Assembly: GCA_004173185.1 (NCBI GenBank)
Contig: SEFZ01000005.1
Span: 124,001 to 188,000 of the forward strand
Length of the DNA: 64,000 nucleotides
DNA from: Sphingomonadales bacterium
Lineage (GTDB): Bacteria; Pseudomonadota; Alphaproteobacteria; Sphingomonadales; Sphingomonadaceae
Reading direction: 5' to 3'
Positions 57,288 through 64,000 of this stretch are shown piece after piece (the first letter of the stretch is position 1; every line of letters starts with the position of its first letter). The position numbers and the translations under genes were made by a program. The notes beneath the pieces were generated by a model, which did not search any database, had not been told where the DNA came from, and was given only the letters and a program-made list of their open reading frames with translations.

Positions 57288-59573
57288 TTAGAAACGATGC
57301 CGTAGCGTCAGGTCGATCTGGCGCGGGGCGACCGGATAGCCGATCGTCCCGACGCTGCCGCCATTATAGCGGCGATCGGTGAGGTTGGTCGCAGACAGAA
57401 CCAGCCCCCATGCCCCTCCACCGGTCTCGAACCCGATCGTCGCGCTGACCGCTTCCTCATTGTCGACGCGGTGCTGCGGTTCGTTGCACAAAGCGATATT
57501 GTACGGGCTCGCCGCGCTGTAGCGCCCGCCCAGTCGCAGCGTGCCACCCAGCAACGCGCGCTCGACCGAGGCATGCGCCGAATAGCGCACATCCGGGGTG
57601 AAGCGCAGGTCGAGATTGCGCTCGTCGGGTACGAACGCAGTGCAGCCGGGGCTCGACGCCAGCCGGGTCAGCCGATCGTTCAACGTGCCCAAAGTGCCAC
57701 CGATCTCGAAGCCGCCGCCGGGGCGCAGCGTCGCTTCCAGTTCCAGCCCTTCGATCCGCGCATCGCCGACATTCTGACGGAAAATCTCGGGCGGGATCGA
57801 TCCTGCCCGTGCCGCCGAGAAAGCGATATTGCTGTAGCGGTTGATGAAATAGCTGGCGTTGACGCGCAGCCGCCGCCCGAACCATTCGGACTTCACGCCG
57901 GCTTCGCTGCTCCACACCTGCTCGGGGGCGATGGGCCCTTGCCGGTTCAGGACGAAGTCGATGTTGCGCGCGCGCCCGTCGAAACTGCCGCTGCGAAAGC
58001 CCTTGGCATGGCTGGCAAACAGCATCGCGTTCCAGCCCTTGCCGTCCAACGTGTAGCTCGCCGCAAAGCGTGGCGAGACATCGCGCCAATCGGCCTTGAT
58101 CGTCCGCGCCGCGACCTGTCCGTCCGGCAGCACATAGGTGACGCCCGGTGCCGACAGGAAGCGCACCGCATAATCCTTGCTCTCATGCGTCCAGCGCAGC
58201 CCGGCGGTCAGCGACAGCCGGGGCGTTGCCGCAAAGGTCAGCGATCCGAATGCCGAGATGCTGCGCGTGTCGAGTTGCGGCTGATAGGGCGACCAATTGC
58301 CTGTCCCCGACGCCGCCCGCGAAGGCGCTGCGAAGAAATCATGCGTCGCAAACCGCGCCGCCGTGCCCCCCGGAACCGCGCTGCTCACCGCCGTCAGCTG
58401 ATCGTTATGCTCGCTGAACCAGAACAGCCCGCCGACATATTCGAGCCGCCCGCCCAGCGCCGATCCGCTGGCTTGCAACTCCTGGCTCCAGCTATGCTGG
58501 TGCTGGTCCTGCAACAATATGATGTTGGCGCCGACGCCCGGCGCATTGGCCGTCTGGTCAAACCCGATCCGCGATTGCAGTGCGCGATAGGCGCTGATCG
58601 AAGTGATTTTCACTGTGCCCGCATCCATTTCCGCGCGCAGCGATGCGCCGCCGGTGCGGGTGATGTTGAGCGAATCGGTGTCGGCCGAACGGAAGTTGTC
58701 GATATCGCCTTCGGGCGCGACGAACTCAGGCAGATAGCGGCCCGGATTGGCAGGATCTGGACGGAACGCCTGGGGGAAGCGCGGAACCGAATCCTCGTCG
58801 CTATAATCCACCGTTGCGGTCAGCCGCAGCCCGGCGGCGGGCTCCCACAGCAATTTGGCGCGCCCGGCCTGCACATCCTGCCCGTTGACGCGCTGCCCGT
58901 CGGTCAGATTGCGGCCCCAGCCCGATTGCGTGCGCGACAGCAGCGAGACGCGCAGCGCCGCCGCATCGCCGAGCGGCAAATTGGCGGTCCCGCGCAGGTC
59001 GATCCGGCCATGGCTCCCCACTGTCGCGTCGATCATGCCGTCGCGCTCGCCGATCCCCGGATCGCGCGTCACAAGCTTGATCGCGCCGCCGCTGGTGTTG
59101 CGGCCATATAGCGTGCCCTGCGGCCCGCGCAGCACTTCGATACGCTCCAGATCCAGCAGATCGAACATCGCGCCGGTCGACCGCGCAAACAGCACATCGT
59201 CGACATAGATCCCCACCGGCGGATCGTTGGTGAAGATCGAATCGCCTTCGCCCACGCCGCGCAGGAACAGCAATGCGCCCGAGCTCGTCCCGAAATTGCG
59301 CGTCAGCGTCAGATTGGGAACGCTCGGCCCGATCCCGTCGAGGTTGAGAATATTGTCGCGCGCCAGTCCGGCGGCGGAGAGCGCGGTGAGCGACATCGCC
59401 ACGTCCTGTGCGTCATTCTCGCGGCGCTCGGCGGTAACGACGATCTGCTCGATCGTGTCGCCCAGCGCCGGCTTGGGTGCTTCTGTCTGGGCCACCGGCA
59501 CGTCCTGCGCCGCAGCGCTGCCGGCCAGCACCAGCCACCCTGCGGCGGCGCCAGCAATCGTCTTACGCATCAT
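57288..59573 (-). CDS. TonB-dependent outer-membrane receptor
   Basis: 761 residues. A signal peptide (AGWLVLAGSAAAQ) is followed by the TonB box IEQIVVTAERR (about 41-51). The plug domain has LFLRGVGEG and VYVDDV-like GIYVDDVLFARSTG, then LERIEVLRGPQGTLYGRNTSGG. A 22-strand barrel ends in a terminal aromatic (RHRF). Ligand unknown: siderophore, glycan or lipid. Placement upstream of the carotenoid operon and opposite a hydroxylase gives no clear clue. Confidence 0.93.
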   Translation of the reverse strand: MMRKTIAGAAAGWLVLAGSAAAQDVPVAQTEAPKPALGDTIEQIVVTAERRENDAQDVAMSLTALSAAGLARDNILNLDGIGPSVPNLTLTRNFGTSSGALLFLRGVGEGDSIFTNDPPVGIYVDDVLFARSTGAMFDLLDLERIEVLRGPQGTLYGRNTSGGAIKLVTRDPGIGERDGMIDATVGSHGRIDLRGTANLPLGDAAALRVSLLSRTQSGWGRNLTDGQRVNGQDVQAGRAKLLWEPAAGLRLTATVDYSDEDSVPRFPQAFRPDPANPGRYLPEFVAPEGDIDNFRSADTDSLNITRTGGASLRAEMDAGTVKITSISAYRALQSRIGFDQTANAPGVGANIILLQDQHQHSWSQELQASGSALGGRLEYVGGLFWFSEHNDQLTAVSSAVPGGTAARFATHDFFAAPSRAASGTGNWSPYQPQLDTRSISAFGSLTFAATPRLSLTAGLRWTHESKDYAVRFLSAPGVTYVLPDGQVAARTIKADWRDVSPRFAASYTLDGKGWNAMLFASHAKGFRSGSFDGRARNIDFVLNRQGPIAPEQVWSSEAGVKSEWFGRRLRVNASYFINRYSNIAFSAARAGSIPPEIFRQNVGDARIEGLELEATLRPGGGFEIGGTLGTLNDRLTRLASSPGCTAFVPDERNLDLRFTPDVRYSAHASVERALLGGTLRLGGRYSAASPYNIALCNEPQHRVDNEEAVSATIGFETGGGAWGLVLSATNLTDRRYNGGSVGTIGYPVAPRQIDLTLRHRF

Positions 59574-59635
59574 ATTCCCCTACGGCATGGGGCCGCTTTT
59601 GCCGCGCGCCTAGCCCGCTTCGCTCCGTCCCGCCA

Positions 59636-60481
59636 GTGCGTGCCTTGGCGCGCGGGATCGACTATGGCGTGTGCGTGACCGTGACTCTCGCCATCCTTCT
59701 CTCTGCGCTCGCGATGACGCTCATCGTCGGTGTTCGCTATCTCATCACCAGCGGTGCCTTCGCGCTCGCCACCCGCGCGAAGCATCCCGGGCTTTACACC
59801 GGGCTCGACAGCCAGATCCGCAAGGAGATTGGCTGGAGCCTCGCCTCGGCTGCGATCTACGGCATTCCCGCCGGCGTGGTCGCATGGGGCTGGCAAAATC
59901 GCGGCTGGACGCTGATCTACACGGACAGTGCCGCTTATCCGCTCTGGTATATCCCGCTCTCGATCCTCCTTTTTCTCCTCGCCCATGATGCCTGGTTTTA
60001 CTGGACCCATCGGCTGATGCATCGCCCGCGCTGGTTCCGCATCGCCCATTCCGTCCATCACGCCAGCCGTCCGCCTACGGCATGGGCGGCGATGAGCTTT
60101 CACTGGGTCGAGGCGCTCAGCGGCGCTGTGGTAATTCCGGCACTGGTCTTCGCGATTCCGATCCATGTCGGCGCACTCGGGGTGGTGCTGGCGATCATGA
60201 CGATTATGGGGGTCACCAATCATATGGGCTGGGAGATTTTTCCCCGGTTCATGCATCGTGGGCCATTGGGCGCGTGGCTGATCACCGCGAGCCATCACCA
60301 GCGGCACCACGAATTTTATGGATGCAATTATGGACTCTATTTCCGGCATTGGGACCGCCTCTGCGGGACGGACAAGGGCCTGGGCGATTTCGCTCGCTCT
60401 GGCGTCGCTCGTAATCCTGCCCGGCGCGGCGTTGCCTCCAATGCCAGCGGCAGCATCTCGGGCAGCGACGGCGACGCTTGA
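59636..60481 (+). CDS. Sterol desaturase/fatty acid hydroxylase superfamily protein, candidate carotenoid hydroxylase
   Basis: About 281 residues from a GTG at 59636; GTGs at 59669 and 59675 are alternatives, and the frame upstream to 59477 overlaps the receptor gene. Membrane helices alternate with histidine boxes HDAWFYWTHRLMH, HSVHHASRP and HHQRHHEFYG, the di-iron pattern. Near the crt operon it could hydroxylate beta-carotene rings like CrtZ, though it is larger than usual CrtZ. The C-terminal part is overlapped by 164 bases of a DUF2141 gene in another frame. Confidence 0.8.
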   Translation: MRALARGIDYGVCVTVTLAILLSALAMTLIVGVRYLITSGAFALATRAKHPGLYTGLDSQIRKEIGWSLASAAIYGIPAGVVAWGWQNRGWTLIYTDSAAYPLWYIPLSILLFLLAHDAWFYWTHRLMHRPRWFRIAHSVHHASRPPTAWAAMSFHWVEALSGAVVIPALVFAIPIHVGALGVVLAIMTIMGVTNHMGWEIFPRFMHRGPLGAWLITASHHQRHHEFYGCNYGLYFRHWDRLCGTDKGLGDFARSGVARNPARRGVASNASGSISGSDGDA

Positions 60482-60836
60482 TCTCGAAGTCAGCCAGCTC
60501 CGCTCGAAAAAGGGCGTGCTGCGCATCTGCCTGACGACCGATCCCAAGCAGTTTCCCGATTGCAGCAGCGATGCGGGCTCGGTGCGCCGCACCATTTCGG
60601 CAGCCAGCCCGCGCATCCGTTTCGAGGGGCTGCTTCCCGGCAATTATGCCATCGCCGTGATCCACGATGCCAATTCCAATGCCAAGCTCGATACGATGCT
60701 GGGCATCCCGCGCGAAGGCTTCGGCTTCTCGCAAAACCCCGCGATCGGCTTCGGCCCGCCCAGCTTTACTTCCGCCAGTTTCGCCGTGGGGACCGGCGCG
60801 GAGGCGCAACAAGTGCGGATGCGCTATCTATTGTAG
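60318..60836 (+). CDS. DUF2141 domain-containing exported protein
   Basis: 172 residues. The signal peptide (AISLALASLVILPGAAL) needs one of the ATGs at 60318 or 60330. Both lie inside the upstream hydroxylase gene, so the overlap is 152-164 bases. The mature part has LEVSQLRSKKGVLRICLTTD, then GLLPGNYAIAVIHDANSNAK and GFGFSQNPAIGFGPPSF, the DUF2141 hallmarks; fold unknown, probably a beta-sandwich. Function unknown; these genes often accompany carotenoid or fatty-acid hydroxylase loci in sphingomonads. Confidence 0.85.
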   Translation: MDAIMDSISGIGTASAGRTRAWAISLALASLVILPGAALPPMPAAASRAATATLDLEVSQLRSKKGVLRICLTTDPKQFPDCSSDAGSVRRTISAASPRIRFEGLLPGNYAIAVIHDANSNAKLDTMLGIPREGFGFSQNPAIGFGPPSFTSASFAVGTGAEAQQVRMRYLL

Positions 60837-60893
60837 GAACGACCGGACGCGGGCAGCGTTTCGCAGGTGCAACATATTGTCCGGAGCCCGTTC

Positions 60894-61763
60894 ATGATTG
60901 CCCGTAGCGCCGCGTTTCTGCTTCCCCTTTTGCTTGCCAACCCGGCATTCGCACAAGAGGCGCCCGCGCCCGTCGATCCTGCCCCTAATACGATCGACCC
61001 GGCCAAGCTGGACGGCGATTCGATCACCATCGGCGCGGCGGCAGGCATCGGCCCCAGCTATGAGGGCTCGAACGACACCGTCCTGTCGGTCGTCCCCGGC
61101 ATCCGTAGCCGCGTTTCGCAGATCAACTTCACACTGCGCGGAAACCGCTTCTTCGCCGATCTGATCCCCACGCCCGGCGGCCCCGGCTGGGATTTCCAGC
61201 TCGGCCCCGTCGCGCAGATCAATTTCAATCGCTCGACCTCCGCGATCAAGGATCCGCGGGTCGAGGCGATCGGCAAGATCAAGAGCGCGATCGAAGTCGG
61301 CGGCATTGTCGGCATCGCCAAACAGGGCGTGCTCACCAGCGATTATGATCGATTGGGCGTGTCGTTCATCTACGCGCACGATGCCGGCGGCGTGCACAAA
61401 AGCTACACGATGACGCCTGCGATCGATTACGGCACCCCGCTCAGCCGCAAGGCCTATGTCGGCATCTCGGCCTCGGCCAATTATATGGGGCAGGGCTATG
61501 CCACCCGCTATTTCAGCATCGCCCCCGGCGCGAGCGTCCGCTCGGGCCTGCCGGTCTATAATGCGCGCAAGGGCTGGAAGGATTGGACGCTGGGCACTGT
61601 CGGCATGCTCGCGCTCACGGGCGATCTGACCGGCGGTCTCTCGATGATCGGCGCGGCCAGCTATCGCCGCCTGCTCGGCTCGGCTGCCGAGACCCCGCTC
61701 ACGAGCATCGCCGGTTCGCGCGATCAGTGGACCGGGATGTTGGGGCTTGCCTATACTTTCTAG
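60894..61763 (+). CDS. MipA/OmpV family outer-membrane protein
   Basis: 289 residues from the ATG at 60894. The signal peptide ends at ALA-like ANPAFAQ. A 12-strand beta-barrel pattern follows, with AAGIGPSYEGSND near the mature N-terminus and the final aromatic LAYTF. MipA in E. coli bridges MltA and PBP1B; OmpV-like members are also porins. The specific role here is unknown. It ends 15 bases before the TPP riboswitch. Confidence 0.88.
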   Translation: MIARSAAFLLPLLLANPAFAQEAPAPVDPAPNTIDPAKLDGDSITIGAAAGIGPSYEGSNDTVLSVVPGIRSRVSQINFTLRGNRFFADLIPTPGGPGWDFQLGPVAQINFNRSTSAIKDPRVEAIGKIKSAIEVGGIVGIAKQGVLTSDYDRLGVSFIYAHDAGGVHKSYTMTPAIDYGTPLSRKAYVGISASANYMGQGYATRYFSIAPGASVRSGLPVYNARKGWKDWTLGTVGMLALTGDLTGGLSMIGAASYRRLLGSAAETPLTSIAGSRDQWTGMLGLAYTF

Positions 61764-61777
61764 ATTAGCCGTCCTAA

Positions 61778-63821
<2,044 letters not shown>

Positions 63822-63839
63822 TCGGCGTGCCGCTCCGCG

Positions 63840-64000
63840 TCAGGTCTCGCCCAGCCGGTCATGGCGGTGCGTCAACAGGTTGATCAGCCTGAATTCGCCG
63901 CGCCATGCCCGTTCGTGGAAGAAGAAGACCACGGCATTCACCACCGGCTCGATCAACGCGATCCCCCCGGCGATCGCGAGCGAGCCGGTGAGCGTATAGG
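63840..64000 (-). CDS. DUF2061 membrane protein, C-terminal part
   Basis: The last 52 codons and stop of a gene running in from the right edge. Reading YTLTGSLAIAGGIALIEPVV then FFFHERAWRG it matches the two-helix DUF2061 family, whose function is unknown. It converges on thiC with an 18-base gap. Confidence 0.8.
   Translation of the reverse strand, partial: YTLTGSLAIAGGIALIEPVVNAVVFFFHERAWRGEFRLINLLTHRHDRLGET

Overview
This 64 kb window is a GC-rich, tightly packed piece of a bacterial chromosome that reads as a sphingomonad (Alphaproteobacteria, Sphingomonadaceae, most likely Sphingomonas or a close relative). The pointers are the lig-type protocatechuate 4,5-cleavage genes, a carotenoid operon (crtY, crtI, crtB), a large TonB-dependent receptor, a hemC-hemD-mitofilin-like order typical of alphaproteobacteria, an SDHAF4-like protein and a CHCC zinc-finger protein. 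Genes often overlap by 1-4 bases (ATGA, GTGA, TTGA junctions). I see no rRNA, tRNA, prophage, insertion sequence or CRISPR array. No stretch longer than about 160 bases lacks a gene.

Region 1 (1-8326): aromatic catabolism. A truncated ligK faces away from a LysR-type regulator carrying two HTH domains. The regulator is followed by a co-directional chain: a DUF1932 dehydrogenase, ligJ, a 52-codon ORF, ligA, ligB, ligC, pobA and an aldo/keto reductase. PobA turns 4-hydroxybenzoate into protocatechuate, LigAB opens the ring at 4,5, LigC oxidises the semialdehyde, and LigJ and LigK carry the product towards pyruvate and oxaloacetate. The lactonase (LigI) and tautomerase (LigU) steps are not in the window. 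A MarR regulator and an MHYT-domain hybrid histidine kinase follow on the minus strand.

Region 2 (10.8-25 kb): a minus-strand chain hemC-hemD-mitofilin-like-gcdH-GNAT-CoA transferase joins haem synthesis to a glutaryl-CoA/glutarate module. Diverging from it run tsaD, gpsA and a DUF1697 gene. Then come an SDHAF4-like gene (minus), rsmB, rpe, a heparinase II/III-like protein and purH.

Region 3 (25-40.6 kb): polA with a flippase, a class A beta-lactamase-like lipoprotein, nadB, an LpqC-type esterase, an ABC ATPase, tldD, a ccdAB toxin-antitoxin pair, DUF5996 and DUF2007 genes, and a sigma-54-driven glnK-amtB nitrogen operon ended by two hairpins.

Region 4 (40.6-53 kb): a fatty-acid hydroxylase/GMC oxidoreductase pair opposite a TetR regulator with a clear operator between them, recQ with a DUF442 protein, a bacterial GH47 alpha-mannosidase, a HerA-like ATPase, an alpha/beta hydrolase and an Atm1-type ABC exporter.

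Region 5 (53-64 kb): the carotenoid operon crtY-crtI-LOG-crtB, a TonB-dependent receptor, a second di-iron hydroxylase (carotenoid hydroxylase candidate) overlapping a DUF2141 gene by more than 150 bases, a MipA/OmpV protein, and thiC under a TPP riboswitch. The window ends inside a DUF2061 gene.

The most notable points are the coupled small ORF in the lig operon, the double-HTH LysR protein, the LOG gene inside the crt operon, the hydroxylase/DUF2141 overlap, the GH47 enzyme and several well-defined regulatory sites. I did not find a clearly new multi-gene defence or mobile system.
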